A stretch of 64,000 nt of DNA from Zerene cesonia (GCF_012273895.1 NC_052118.1:3867696-3931695), one strand, 5' to 3'; shown: positions 13,176 through 26,496, counted from the stretch's first letter. Made by a program: numbers and translations. The notes: generated by a model from the letters alone, not told the origin.

Positions 13176-14839
13176 TATTATAAATTCACACGATATTACA
13201 CTTTGAGAACACACCTTCAAAGTTAATTTGTAGAAATAATAATTTACACAAGATTTTCACATTGTCATCATAACCTATTCTATTGCGTAACTAAATTAGA
13301 GGCTTTTAATAGAATTAGTTACTAATGAGGTTATCATAAACATTGGAAATAACAACCTACTTTCTAATGTCATAATGAGACTTAAGAAACTCAAAGACAT
13401 AAACCAGATGAAGTTTTACATCTAACTTCACCGTTAAAATACACGTGGTTGATAGTTGATATATATTATTGCTAATTTAAAAAAAAGTAGTATAAAGCGT
13501 TATTTTACTTTAAAAAGCAAACTAAATAATATAATAAAAATAAAAAGTGTCTTCATTTTTAATACACAGATACCATTAAAATCAATCCACTTATTTATTT
13601 TCAATAAATGGGACATGTTTCGTAAAGTGCAATTATTGTATAGCAGTTAGCAACCCTCTCTTGACCTCAACCACATTACGAGGCTCCCGGCGAAGGAAGC
13701 CGATATCCGACAATTATTTATGTTTCCACGGGCTCGATATAAGACATTGTTGCGTCAATTGTTTGTACAGCTAACTACGTCTTATACAATCAATTGTTAA
13801 ATATAAAATATAAATATTCTTACAGTGAGTTGGGAAACTTAAATTTTAGAACGACCCTTATAGTCAGTACTATAAAACCTATTTTATTAAGTATTAAAGA
13901 ATCCATTACAATGGCTGATAAATCGACACATTTTCTAAAAATTTAATACTACAAGAATAGAAGGGATATATAAATTTAAAATAAACTTATTTATTGAAAA
14001 ATTAATATACTCGTAGTGTTATACTTCGATATAATACCAAATTGCCGGCAACGGCTGTGTATTTGACCTTCAAGTACAGGTAAGAACATATTAAAATAAA
14101 TACTGAAAACATGTAGTAATTAAGCATTTCATTACTTCTCTGATAATATAGTAATGAATATACATTTAAGAAAAAACATCAATACCAATAACAAAGTTCC
14201 AATAAGGCGAACTCTGTAAATCTTACGACAGAATTGAGAGGAGGCTATAAACTATTTAAATACAGGATCCCCGTTCCCATGTATCGTTTTATTTCGAACA
14301 ACGGCGACATTGCAATTTTAATCATACTTTAATGAACTAAGACGTTACTTCGGTATTAATTTCTTCTATATCATTTATACCATCACGATACTTGATAACA
14401 ATTAATACAATGGTATAAATAGAACGTATTATTTATTTGTCATGTTTCAATACCCATGTAAGAAATGTTCGGTACATATAAATTTAGAGAATAAAAGAGG
14501 GTCTGATTTCAAATAAAAGAAACACGAAAATCGTTAAGACTCGTCATTGTCTTGATCTCCACTTCTGCCAATTATTATTTGAAGTAGTAGTTACAGTGAA
14601 AGTAAGATATTAATTAAAATTTAACAAATGAATAAACCTATTGAGTGCACTAAAGCAGTTTATATGAACAATAGCATTAGAGCAGTGAAGAGAAATCGAC
14701 AAACAATGGAAGTGTTAAGATTAAAGAAAGGTTTTTAACTTGCAAGCGCCAGAAAACTAATTGAATAATAGTAATCATTTAAGCTCATTTTAACACATAT
14801 TTTAGCAGTGAATTTATGAAAACTGTACATTTTATTTCA

Positions 14840-14862
14840 AATATATATATATATATATATTT
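14840..14862. repeat. (AT)n microsatellite
   Basis: A run of about ten AT units in noncoding DNA. Confidence 0.85.
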
Positions 14863-16506
14863 TTATTCTTGTTCCTTTATTTTTCAAAATATGTTACAGT
14901 CGAATTCAATCTTACATAAGTTTGTGACTTGTAATATAGTAATTCAATTTAAATAACTGAGTAAATAAGACGTAAGATCAAGCCGACATTTTTTTAAACA
15001 TAGATACGTTACAATAATTGTTTGGCGAAGAAGTAAAAGTTTATCGTTAACATGTTGCAAATATCACGAACAGAACAAAGCTCACGTGCGCCGTGTAACA
15101 AGATTACTGCGCACAAAGCGAATCAAATTCGTTTCGTTTTAACAGTTTCCGGAATTTGCCAAACTACACGTTTTTGTCCCGACAAACAGGAAGCATTGAA
15201 GTGGGAAATAAAACCAATATTTGATGGAACATGCAATAATCTTTAGGATGTTATAGAAGAACACGATTTTATAGAAAGCAAGAGTGTTCGTTTTGCTTTG
15301 ATGTTAGGTAAGCTATTTTTTACCTATTGTGATAGGAAACCACAGGACGATGCAAATATATTTTTTATATTTAATGAGATTAAAACACTTATCAAATGTT
15401 AACTAGCAACAACCTTATAATGAAAATGTGTCTGTGCTTTTTTCGTGATTTTTATTTTTGTAAATATTGATAATCGTCAAATATGTCAAGATAAGGGTAA
15501 ATTAAAAAAAAGTTCAATTTTGCTTATTAGATATCTATAGATTGTCTCAAATAATTTTATACGCATTACTTCAAACTTGTATTTGTGTCTTACTCATTTG
15601 ATTGAGCTGTTAGAATTGCAGATTAAAAATAAATCGTTATTCAGAAAAAAACTTTTTTCAAGTCTGCTTGATATTCCTCTTGGAATATAATATGAAATGT
15701 CAATTATATAGTCAATGCCGAAAGCAAAAACCACAATTACTGTTTTTTTCTTATAATTCTCTTGAATTAACTTCACTTAAATTAAAAGTAATTGATATTA
15801 AATTATAAATTAAAATGGATAAAGGAATAAACACAATTTAACACGCTCAAAGATATTTATGTACGCTGAAATTAAATACAAAAATCGTAATTCGTACTAC
15901 AAGTGAGACTCTGTCGTCGAGTCGGAATTTTTATAAATAAAATTACCATTAACCAGGCTGCACTAAAGATTCTCCGATAATCTTTCACAATTAAAACTTA
16001 ACTCGAACTCGCTCGTATTTCGTAGTAATCAAGTAACAGTACATTATCAGAAAACGTTCTCACCCGATGCGAACTTCTTCGTCTCTTATCTGAGCCTTTA
16101 TTCACACATGTAAATGCATTTAGCTTCCAACTCTTATCTCACTCGACACCATTAATCTTATATAACAATGCATCCGCGGTGTGACCAAGATGACTAAATC
16201 AACGAGTAAGCGTGATTACAGATTTTCGCATACAAATAAATAAGATTTGATATCGGTACCATACGTGAGACAAAAATTCCATATCCATTCAGATCGAACC
16301 GCTGGCTATGTTAATTTAGAGCCTTAAAGTAAGCCTGCTATGTAGATAACGTAAGATTGTGTTTTATTAAGATCAATAACATTATCTCCCTGATGAATGT
16401 GTTTGTTCGTTTAATTAAAATATCTTAAATATTTATATTGAAAAGGTGATAAATTCGTATTTTAGGTAGGTAGTATTGAAGGAAAGATTATAATATGTTC
16501 GATACG

Positions 16507-16518
16507 TTTATTTTTATT
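16507..16518 (-). terminator. Candidate polyadenylation signal of the achaete-scute gene
   Basis: On the minus strand two adjacent AATAAA hexamers occur about 200 bp past the stop codon at 16714, a plausible 3' UTR end. I saw no Brd box (AGCTTTA) or K box (TGTGAT) on the sense strand in this 3' UTR. Confidence 0.45.
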
Positions 16519-16713
16519 ATAATTTCTTACAATGGACGAATGCATGTTATCCTGTCATGATTACATTTTATAATAAATAAATTCACAGCCTCATCATTAC
16601 ATAAACTTTATACACAATAATTCTTACAACTAAATAATTTAAATTATATACCAAACTTACTGTCACAAACATAACAATGACTAGACATCACTACTCAAAC
16701 AAACAGAATCGAT

Positions 16714-17346
16714 TTACTTTGCTTGCCACCAAGAAATAGCATCTAACAGCTCATTATCATGCATTGAAGTGTACTCGTTTTGGTAGGAGCTAACAGGAGG
16801 CGCATAATATTCATTATTTATCGAGTACGATGATGATACACCCGAAGAACATTCTGAATTCACTGGTGAAGGTACTGATTCTGCGTAAGGTGAATTTCGT
16901 CCACCATATACTCCTTCATCGATGTCACTCGTAATTGACGTATCCATTGGGGCTTTTGTGACGCCCAGTTCCGCATCGCTCTCCTCAATAAGATTTTCCA
17001 AATATCTTATATATTCCACAACCATTCGTAATGTGTCGACTTTACTTAGTTTCTTCCCGGTGCCACGGCGGGCTCCACCAGATAAGGCGTTTATGACGGC
17101 GGCTGGTAACCTCTTTCGCAAAGCATTAAATCCATCGTTGACTTGCTTCACGCGGTTCCTTTCGCGAGCGTTTCTTCTGGCAATCGAAGCGGCTTGTGCG
17201 CCTGTATAAGGGTTGCTTTTGTAGCTATATTTCCTCGGAACTGTATCCATATCCAAATCTTCTGTAGTCGGTGCAATTGGAACGTATTTGGGCAAGTCGT
17301 TCTTGTAAGAAACATAAGACATGTTGGTGATTTTATTCTGAAGCAT
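16714..17346 (-). CDS. Achaete-scute family bHLH proneural transcription factor
   Basis: A single-exon gene of 210 codons, typical of achaete-scute genes, which bind E-boxes as heterodimers with Daughterless and commit cells to neural, bristle or scale precursors. The bHLH domain lies at about residues 56-119: basic region RRNARERNRVKQVN, helix 1 with FNALRKRLP, a loop of GGARRGTG type, and helix 2 KLSKVDTLRMVVEYIRYLE. The family's C-terminal tail is present as DNELLDAISWWQ at residues 197-208. The frame stays open upstream to 17451, but that stretch contains the TATA box and Inr, so I start at 17346, the first ATG after the predicted transcription start. The next ATG at 17322 (CCAACATG) has a better start context and would give 202 residues. 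It is not asense-like in length. Which lepidopteran paralogue (ASH1, ASH2 or ASH3) it is cannot be decided here. Family call is very secure; start codon less so. Confidence 0.96.
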   Translation of the reverse strand: MLQNKITNMSYVSYKNDLPKYVPIAPTTEDLDMDTVPRKYSYKSNPYTGAQAASIARRNARERNRVKQVNDGFNALRKRLPAAVINALSGGARRGTGKKLSKVDTLRMVVEYIRYLENLIEESDAELGVTKAPMDTSITSDIDEGVYGGRNSPYAESVPSPVNSECSSGVSSSYSINNEYYAPPVSSYQNEYTSMHDNELLDAISWWQAK

Positions 17347-17399
17347 GATTATTATGTAACGATAAAATTTATGTAGGGCGCGGTAAGAGACGAAGTGTT

Positions 17400-17434
17400 G
17401 AATGAGTGTGCCGGGCACCCGCTCCACTTTATAT
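17400..17434 (-). promoter_or_regulatory. Core promoter of the achaete-scute gene (TATA plus Inr)
   Basis: On the minus strand, ATATAAAG covers 17434-17427 and TCATTC, matching the arthropod Inr TCAKTY, covers 17405-17400. With +1 at the A of 17403, the TATA box starts at -30, the canonical spacing. A perfect 11 bp palindrome GTGCCGGGCAC (17408-17418) lies between them. The predicted 5' leader is 57 bases to the ATG at 17346. Confidence 0.7.
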
Positions 17435-17540
17435 GGCATCGAAGTTACCAAAAAAATGAATAGACTCCCACCCCTATGCCTTTTTTTTCGAACTTACCTG
17501 GGATAGGAGCAAAAAACAAACCAATATATTTGGAAATGTA

Positions 17541-17548
17541 CGCGTGCC
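17541..17548 (-). promoter_or_regulatory. Hairy/Hes-type binding site upstream of the achaete-scute gene
   Basis: The minus strand reads GGGCACGCGTAC, containing GGCACGCG, the core of the Hairy site (GGCACGCGMC) that represses Drosophila achaete from its proximal promoter. It lies about 138-145 bp upstream of the predicted start. The two bases after the core deviate from consensus. One site could arise by chance; its position makes it notable. Confidence 0.4.
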
Positions 17549-20500
17549 CATTGATGATAGTGACCAGTACTTGAGAATACAGCAAAATGTAAATGAAAAA
17601 ATTATGCATAACTTACATAACTTTATCCTTGATATATTTCTGTTACATTGTGGACTGCTTTATGACGATAGATATTTGCTAGCAATATAGTCTTCAAGTT
17701 ACAAAGCATCAAATACAATTAATAATATACCTTATCTTGAAGTATAAACTTTTAACTTAAATTATAATATGAAATGATGTCATACTTTTTTCAATATTAC
17801 GTATAATAAATAGACCAAGTGTCTATGAATACTTATGGCGCCATCTAGTTCCAAATGATGCAAAGTAATAGTCCAAATGACGATTAATACAAAAATTATA
17901 CAAAGAAATCGAACATAATACATAGAAAACTAATTAGTATTTTCAGTTAATGTCATCTGAATTCATATCTGCAGATTAACTATTCGATAAAGTGCAGGCA
18001 TATTATTTTTGTTTTTCTGTGTTTATGCTGTAAATATTTTTTTAAGAAATTGAATAACAAGTGAAGTACATTGAACTTCAACAAGTTGCATAATAGTGCA
18101 TGTCTAATTTATTACGGTCAAGTGGAAGAGACAAAGTATGTTTTATTGTATAACAATAACCAAAGCTAATATTTAAAAGTAACATTTCAGTTTTACGTTG
18201 AACTGTATTTTCTACGATATAAGGGTTATTTTTTTAATGCTGCGTTAATATATTTTTAAATACTCTCGACGGTCGGATTCTCGCTGGGCGGCAGAACCTT
18301 CAGTGTATTTCTGAAAACGGTTACATTAATTTGGAACTAAGAGCCTGTATTTTACACGCACTTCAATGGTAAGGGCCCACTATTGTTCCGTGTATTGTAC
18401 TTAAAAAGATTACACAAGGAATGTGGGCCAGGCCATTGAGACACTGCGAAGAATGAATTGTTTAGAAGCCTTCAATCATTCCATTGACGGAGGCGCTAAA
18501 CTTGATTTTAATAGACTTCGTGTCGCCTTTAAGAAGCAATTCATATTTAATTTTGTCCCATTGATTCTCTACGGTTTACCTGACTTGAGATTGAAAAACA
18601 CAACCTTTGATAGTTTTTAATTGCTTTCTATCTATGCTATGCTAAATTTACGTACCATATTGTTTTTCACATTTATGATTATAACGGAAATATATGAGTA
18701 TTATGACAGTAGATATTTGATACTTATTTGCATTTAATATGTATTTTGTAGTTACAACAAATACAATAAATAGGAATATAAAATAGGCGGAGGGATTATT
18801 TGGAATTACTTTTGTCTTTCTTTATATACCTGTGGTATAACTATTTAAGCGTTAAAGATAACCGGAACAAATTACAGTATTGCGAACATCATCAAAAAAG
18901 GGAAAATCTAGTACACACAATTAAATACGTAACACTATTTATACATGTTTAAAATATTTCGTTTTCATTCATTTAATTATATCGGAGACGAAATTAAGTC
19001 AGAGCAAATTAAAACACCAATAAGAACACCTGCCACACCATAACTGTCGTTTTGTAAGAGTTCGCTTTCGCCATCATTAAATCGATATTTTAGGGTTCAC
19101 CTTAGAATTTCCTATCATAAAACTATGAAATTTTATTTCTCCCTTGAGTCGTATAACTTCTCACATGTTCTATTTATAAAAGTATGAATTCATCCCATCC
19201 ATCATTTCGGCTTCTTCCTGCAAGTGATTTCGCAAAATATAATGAAATTGTGGGAGTGATAGATGCAGGACAAAAAGACGTACAATGGCGCGACGGGATA
19301 GCTCACAATACTATCGTCAAATAACATTTAGCCAGCCCACACCTTAGAGAATCGCAAATAGAGACATCTTCGATACACAATGGCGATAGAAGGGAGCAAC
19401 CAGAACCAAAACCGATAATTACAACCTTTGTAACAGTGATATTCAAGCACATTTAAGAAGTGTACAGGAGCATCGACAGAATTTTAATTGGCAAAGTTTT
19501 CATCAGGCAATGAAATAGTACATTAATTCTAAGTTATTATTATCAATCCACCTGCTCATTTAAATGTTTTAATGAGTGTATATATTAATTTTATATAAAA
19601 CCTTATACAAGTTGACCTTAAAACGTTAATCATAATGAAATCGTATTAACTCCATTTTATGGCAAATCTATACATGTAATTGACACTACAATTTTATAGA
19701 AAAATTTAGTGAGACTCGGCGCACATGAGAGCTTAATACTGATCCAATCTGCATATAAGTGGGCAGTGCACTCGTAATAAACTCATTCAGTGGATTATAG
19801 ACGAGACGCGATCGCCTGACAGTTCCATTACTGGATCGATGTGTAGCTAATATTTATACACGGGGCATACAATCCATGCAAATAATCGACTCGGTGGTCC
19901 TTCGAGTACTGGATATGTCTTTGATCGATAAAGTTGTAAGCTTAATTACTAAACTGGAACCGTAACATGTTATAAAAGACACCGCGTAAAGGATTATTGC
20001 TTGAAGTGAATCGAATTGCTAGCGCCGGGTTGAGGAACTTAGAAGTTAACATCATAGAAATATTGAATATGATATAGTTATGTGAGTATCTATGATTGTT
20101 ATGTTTACATACTTTTATTTGAGAGAGAGGTAAAGGATACACTACAATAATTATAAAATTATAAACAGCTTTTTTGGTAATGTTTATGATCGTTCATCGT
20201 TACCAAGGAAAGTTCTATCGCTAGATATATCAGTAAATCTGATATTGTTTGTAGAGTACATATTTGGCACATGCCGTCGAGTGTAGAAGATTTACGCACC
20301 TTGCAAGCATGTGTGCAATCCTTTCGCATCTGCCGATCTTGCACTGATTTTTATTTATGAATAATATGACGAATTATGGCTGCGCTTTTATCTGCTACCA
20401 CCTTTCCGGATGTACTTTGACAACGGATGTTGCCTATCCTTTAATAAGTGTCGCAAACTTAGTTGCTGAGTAATGCCTTATAAATAAAATAAACACGCAA

Positions 20501-21138
20501 ATATTTTTTAAATATTTGCTTTAGTATGCGAATTTTTTTATTTAATTTCAATGCGTTAATGCACCTTTTACATTAAGGTCTCTTTAAAAACAGACAATGC
20601 GTGTAAGTCGCGGCGTGCCACCTATCAATCCTCCACGGGGGCATCTATTTAATATGATTATACGCATGACAGTGCCCTCAGAATGACGCTTTGTTGTGCA
20701 ACATTATACCCTCTATTGACATGTTAGCTTTTTACTCGCCAATATCTATTGTAAATATAGTCATTCCCTGTACAAATCCAACCTAAATGCGTATTTTTTT
20801 ACCTTAACATGCGCCCAACTGGCATTAGAAAGTTGAATTCTTGAATTCAAAATAACATTTAATGACATACACGATTATAAATTGAATTGAAAAAATAGCG
20901 TATCGATTTTCCCGAACCATGCCGCCCCCTGTTGAGCCAGCGAATTTAATTCCAATTAAAAATACCTCGTTATAAATTTAAAGCAACACTCGATAGCTTA
21001 AGAAAATGAAGATACGCGGGAGATAATTATGACTTAATTATTATTCGTGAAATGTACTATGATTAAAGAGTATTTAATATTCTTATATTAAATTACAATA
21101 TCATTTTATGCAAGAGACTATACATATTATTTATCTCT
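17549..21138. other. Upstream flank of the achaete-scute gene, no gene seen
   Basis: AT-rich DNA with less AT-rich patches at 18255-18620 and 20590-20720 that may be regulatory. A perfect palindrome-like pair GCAAATATTT / AAATATTTGC with a 3-base centre lies at 20497-20519. No recognisable coding sequence; the 65-codon frame at 18423-18620 has no family features. Confidence 0.45.
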
Positions 21139-21190
21139 ATGTCCCAGCAGTGGGAACATATTATTTGGACTGATGATGATGATGATGCTC
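21139..21190 (+). mobile_element. 3' tail fragment of a non-LTR retrotransposon
   Basis: The text ATGTCCCAGCAGTGGGAAC followed by GACT and a (GATGAT)n run matches the common 3' end of lepidopteran RTE-like retroelements. Only the tail is present. A decayed cousin (ATGTCCCCGCAGTTGGAAC) lies near 30137-30155. Confidence 0.65.
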
Positions 21191-21212
21191 TGTCTCATAA
21201 TATATCTTATAA

Positions 21213-21440
21213 TTTTTTTTTTTTTTTTTATGTCACTGTCGGCAATGGAGCTGGTGGGTCACCTGATGGTAAGCGACACCACCGCCCATGAACATTTATA
21301 GAGGCATAAGGTCTATTGCAGACCTTACGCCTCTACAAATGGATTGCCGACCTTTTGGGAAGGGATTAAGAGGGGATTGGCGAGAGGAATAAAGGAAAGG
21401 ACTGGGAAGGGAAGGAAAAGGATATGGGCCTAGGATAATT
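21213..21440 (+). repeat. SINE-like lepidopteran repeat, copy 1
   Basis: It follows a T-run and contains CACCTGATGGTAAGCGACAC, then CACCGCCCATGAACA. An internal hairpin has arms at 21301-21313 and 21321-21333 with one mismatch. A purine-rich GGAAAGG region follows. No open frame. The same order of blocks recurs at 21750. Confidence 0.7.
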
Positions 21441-21509
21441 TGTTAATTTCTAAATTAAAGCAACAGTTGAAGTTAGCCTGTGTAACTTTAAGTACCAATT
21501 TTGAAAAAT

Positions 21510-21715
21510 TATACTCTTGCTAACTTTGCGCCCGCGGCTTTGCCCACGTTGTCAAAAGAAATATGGAATGTTTCACTAAACAGTCTCTAGCCTCCAAGTT
21601 ATCTCTCACTCATATCTTAGAATTCATCCTTTCTGTCTCAAACGAAGAAACAAATAAACAAACAGACTCACTTTCAAATTAAGTTACAATAGGTATCACT
21701 TAGGATTATATTATG
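21510..21715 (-). mobile_element. Decayed Helitron-like or related short repeat
   Basis: It starts with the characteristic GCGCCCGCGGCTTTGCCCAC block and ends in AAACAAATAAACAAACAGAC and CTCACTTTC, the reverse-oriented layout of short lepidopteran repeats. It sits between the two SINE-like copies. Boundaries are approximate. Confidence 0.5.
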
Positions 21716-21749
21716 AAAAATTGTTTTTCTGTACATCGGCATTTCCAAT

Positions 21750-22085
21750 TTTTTTTTTTTATGTTATAGTCGGCAATGGGGCTGGTGGGTCGCCTGATGG
21801 TAAGCGCTACCACCGCCCATGAACATTTGGAGAGGCGTAAGGTCGATTGCAGACCTTACGCCTCTTCAAATGGATTGCCGACTTCAAATGGGAAAGGGAT
21901 TAGGAAAGGACGAGAGGAATAAAGGAAAGGACAGGGAAGGGTAGGGAAAAGGATATGGGCCTCCGGCTCCCCCACTCACCGAACGTAGCAGTCTGCTATT
22001 TCACGCCGGTCTTCTGTGGGTGTGTGGTACTTCCCCGGTGCGAGCTGGCCCAATTCGTGCCGAAGCGTGCTCGACTACCACATAG
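21750..22085 (+). repeat. SINE-like lepidopteran repeat, copy 2 (longer)
   Basis: The same sequence order as copy 1, with a perfect 13 bp hairpin: GAGGCGTAAGGTC at 21832-21844 and its complement at 21852-21864. This copy continues into a GC-rich 3' part (CCGGCTCCCCCACTCACCGA and onwards) that copy 1 lacks, so copy 1 looks 3'-truncated. Two further copies on the opposite strand lie at 37735-37850 and 50200-50365. Confidence 0.7.
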
Positions 22086-22768
22086 AAATTATTTAGATCC
22101 AAGTATTTGGTTCATATTGCATTGACTTTCAGGTACTCTCGTAGATTCAATTTTTTGTTGTAGATACATATTTATTAGGTATATGGGATCTTACAAATTG
22201 ATGCATAAAAACTACATACCATAAAGTCGTAATTATTCATGATTTAAATAATTTTTCCTTATAAAACGTTGTAACAATATTACCTTAATACAAAGTAGAA
22301 TGCAATGAAACGATCGAAATTAAGAATACTAATTGAATTTTAACACATAAAACCGATACAATGGCGTTTATTAAATTTCTCGGTGGTAGGTTCCAAAGTC
22401 AATGTATTAAAGTAAAGTAAATTCTTTAATAAAATCAAGATATTTGAACGCATTCATATGCCCATTAATATGTAATATCTACAAATGTATTGACCGCAAT
22501 GCGTTATTAATTCAAATTTTATGGGCACCAAATATAATTGAGCTACCTGCAGGGTGGCCCGGCAATATATAAATGTCGTTAAGGAAAAATTACAGCAGTG
22601 GCCGTAATGAAAAATGATAATTAAGAGTAGCTTTCAAAATCTACTGTAACGGCAGGAGAATCGTTTAGATGCTCACCGTGACAATTTATAACTATTAACA
22701 GATTCAGGTGTTATTTAATTTGAATCAAAGCTAAAGTTTTTCTATGGCATATGCCAAACATTTTATTT

Positions 22769-22950
22769 AACTAGCTGCACGCCCCGACTCCGCCCGGGTA
22801 GTTATTTCCCTGAATTGAAATAATATACAGTATCTTATCTTGTAAGTTGTATCAAACTACACATGGTGTACAGATTTGATTAAAATCGGTTTTTCTTTGA
22901 GAGTCCATCGCGGACAAACAATGTGAAACGTAATTTATATATCATTTAAT
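22769..22950 (-). mobile_element. Helitron-like element, reverse orientation
   Basis: It begins ACTAGCTGCACGCCCCGACT, the complement of the usual GC-rich 3' end terminating in CTAG, followed by the ATTAAAATCGG block. The far end is eroded and approximate. Confidence 0.5.
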
Positions 22951-25900
22951 ACATAAATCTGTTACTGGTATTCTATTTTTTATTATAAAAAAGTTTTAGT
23001 TACAATACTTTAAAATGGACATAACATACACTACACTTTCCTAATTCCTCTATCGCCAATATTCTAAAGTAAGTAACATTATACTGAGAAATAATGACAT
23101 TAAGAAGTAACGACAAGAAGTCACTTCCAGTATATTTAAGATAATGAGTCTTCAAACACTTTTTCACTTTTAAAACAAGGGTAAGATAAATGTTGTTCCG
23201 CTGAAAATTGACAACAAAGAAAATAATCATAAGATATTAATACGATATACTAAATAATTAAGTATTAATAGAAGCAAGTCATACTATAACCACTCATTTA
23301 ACTTTATTTTTCAATTATTATGGTCTCGAATAGCCTCGATAAATCACCTTTTAATCAGAGAATAGAAAACAAAATACGTAACAATTCACTTATTTGAAAG
23401 CTTTGATTGTACACAGAGCAAATGGTATAAATTAATCATTTTTGCTCGGACACAAAACAGATTTTAGAACAGTATTCACTACATATTTATTACAGGATAC
23501 ACATTTACCCACATCCCCTGCAAACCATAAATAACCAAAATTGCTTGAAGTGTTAAACTGCAATCAAATCACTTGTTTTCATGGCAGTTAACAATGCTGT
23601 AATTAACACCTTCACGGTATATCCACATCGCTCCTTATGTTGATTTTAAGAAACAAATTAAATAAAAAAAACCTGTGCGTAATTACGACAACTGAATAAG
23701 ACTTCAACCCACATGCATAAATTTTGCTCGTGTAGTTTTTTCATAACTTCAAAGTTAAGGAGAATTATAGCATGTCATTAATTAGTCACTTCAACAAACG
23801 TAATGATGAAAAACACTTGAAATACCGACTCGTTCAATTCAAAAGAATTAATAATTTACTTTTGATGAACAAATCAACATATTATTACACAGTAACTTTA
23901 ACTAATTACTGTTAATTATTTTATTTTTATTTAACATACAGTCAGCTTAACTTTCATAAGTATTAAGGGGTTTTAAAAGTCCTATCTTCTCAGATCTATG
24001 TTATTTACATTATAAGACAGTGACATAATTTATATTTTGGTCTTGAACTACAAAAGTATTTTATATTCGAGGTTTCGAAGAAATGGCACTGCATCGTAAC
24101 AAACACTGAACAATCGAACAATGGCTCGAGCCAACGTTAGTTTTTGCTAAATAGCATCCATTGACGATGACTTTAAAATGTCGATCAGGTAATATATAGG
24201 CATTTTAATTAAACGGTTAATGAAACATATCGTTTGGAATGTTTCCTGCATTGTAAAATTCTTTTCATGACTTGATTTTAAATGCGAATTTAATAAGATA
24301 TCAGAAGAGAGACAAATTTTCGGTATACCTGTGCACTCATGCGTTGATTTTTATAATTACCCATCGATGGAGCATCAATTAGTAACACAAAATGAAAATG
24401 AATACATATTTCGAAACCTAATTAAAACATTTCTTTGGGTATTGATAAGAAATTCAATAAAAACTTTAATGCTTGTAATCTCCGTGTAATATGCTCAATG
24501 TAATTTAGCTTTAAAAACAAACTTTATCATATCAACGATGCAAATACAAAAGTTACATCCAGCCGAAGCTATTTACTTAGAAAATCCTTGTGGTTTCTTA
24601 TAACTAGTAATAAAAGATGCTATTAAGAATAAATATAACGAAGTCTCGGCAATTTTATTTACGTTTATCCCCTGAGGCTATTTGGATAGTAAATGATGTA
24701 TCCATTTCAGTTCGGATCATCTCTCAGATATCAGATGCTAAATTAGTACTCTTATAAAACAAACAGTTATTTGCATATCTGGATCAGGGGTTCTGTTGAT
24801 TTTTAAAGATATAGATGGATAAAGTGCTTTTGATACAAATGTTAATGGAGCAAGATTAACAACTAATATGACACTCACTAATATGAAGAATATAACTTAA
24901 TTGTCTAAAAACCAATAATTAACATAATATAATGGCTCTTGTACAGTATTTATTCAAACGATGCATAATAATAGGAATAAATAATGGCATAAAACATCTA
25001 CACGTATTAACGTTGACGTAATTATTATTCTATTATCTATTATCTATAAAATATATAGCAAACTAAATAATTTGAATGTATAAGTATCAATATGTTTTAT
25101 TCGCGCTACACAATGTTTGTTTGGCAAACCAAGTGAGCTGGCAGGATAAATAATAGCTTAATTCTACGTTTCGTCGGCTAAGGTGGCTGCTTTCTCAGCT
25201 CAATACTTACTTTAAGGTAGTTAAAAATGCGTGTTATTAACAACCAGACGTTCCAAACAACCGACAAAAAGAACGTTTGTTTAATATTATCTTTGATGAT
25301 TATGTATACAATCTCGGGAAAGTTAACATCAAAGATCCAAGAATTATGGTTAATATTATAGTAATACATAAATTCTAAAGAAATGTATAATTTCTCGTGA
25401 TATAGGCATAACAATGTTATAAGAAGAAACCCGTTGACGAAAACTATTAAATTGTAATCTTAACGATAGGACATAATGATTGGGATATAAAATAAAATTT
25501 GTTTATAATGACTTAAGAATCGTCAACTGATATGACGTTTCAGAGAGTTGCTATCAGTTAAGAGTATATTAAAGATCGGGGGCCACCCATATTGCGCCCC
25601 ACGCGGCGGCCTTCCCCGCCACTGTGACGGATTCCCAACACGCCCCTCATTTGTTATACAAATTTTATACTACCCTTTAAGCTAAAAATCAGCAAACTCA
25701 AGGATAAAAGACCTTTAGCACTCTTATTTTGTTATAATTTCAATAACGTTTAGTTTTTCATTGAAAAAATATGGCAAAGGTATAGATTTCTACATTACTA
25801 ATCGTTAAACTAACAAATATTTTAAATGTGATATTTTCTTTAAGGAGTTTTTGATCTTATTAAAATGCTGCTCATGAACTGTCATTTGAATAATTTAGAA

Positions 25901-26496
25901 TTTAAAGTACAAAATGTAATGAGGAAAAATATCACAAGGCTGCACTATAATTTTTTTTTAAGGAATGGTGGAACTAATAGTGCCATCTTACATAGCATAT
26001 AATGCTAATAAACTACCTGCAACTATTACTTTCTATAACAATACCATGTAATAATATATTACATCATGCAGTCGGACCAATAGAGAATAGATATTAAATA
26101 TTATTCTTAGTAAAACTAGTACTGCGCCAACAAATAATAAGGAGTCAACGTGAAGAAACTCCATTTAATTTACCATAACCTGAGGACAATTCGCAATTGT
26201 TTGGCGGCAACCAAGATTGAGACGGCAGGAATGGATTACGCTCCGGAGCCTCAGGGTTTTGGGCTAAGGTATCGCTCCTTGATTAAATAAACCTTCAAGT
26301 GAACGTCACGCCGCCGGCCTATAACGTCACTCTTCGGCATATTGCACTTATTTCACACCGTTTTTATTCCTTTAATTTGGTTGCAAAATAAATAGCACGC
26401 CATTCACACTCCTTAGTTGATTTGCACGAGTAACAATTCTTCAAAAATAAGCAAGCAACTTGCATGTGATATCCGTTACCAGACCACCTCTTGATC

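Larger units (their letters stand above)
8976..16500. other. AT-rich intergenic DNA without genes
   Basis: It holds two perfect short hairpins (9411-9444, 13146-13175), one Helitron-like element (11338-11553), an (AT)n microsatellite near 14840-14862 and an 11 bp inverted repeat pair (12824-12834 with 12908-12918). Less AT-rich islands at 12640-12760, 13640-13750 and 15040-15245 are candidate conserved noncoding DNA. No gene is recognised. Confidence 0.5.

Noticed and set aside
16922..17376. Plus-strand frames of 95 and 77 codons
   Set aside because: They are antisense shadows of the achaete-scute coding sequence and resemble no family.
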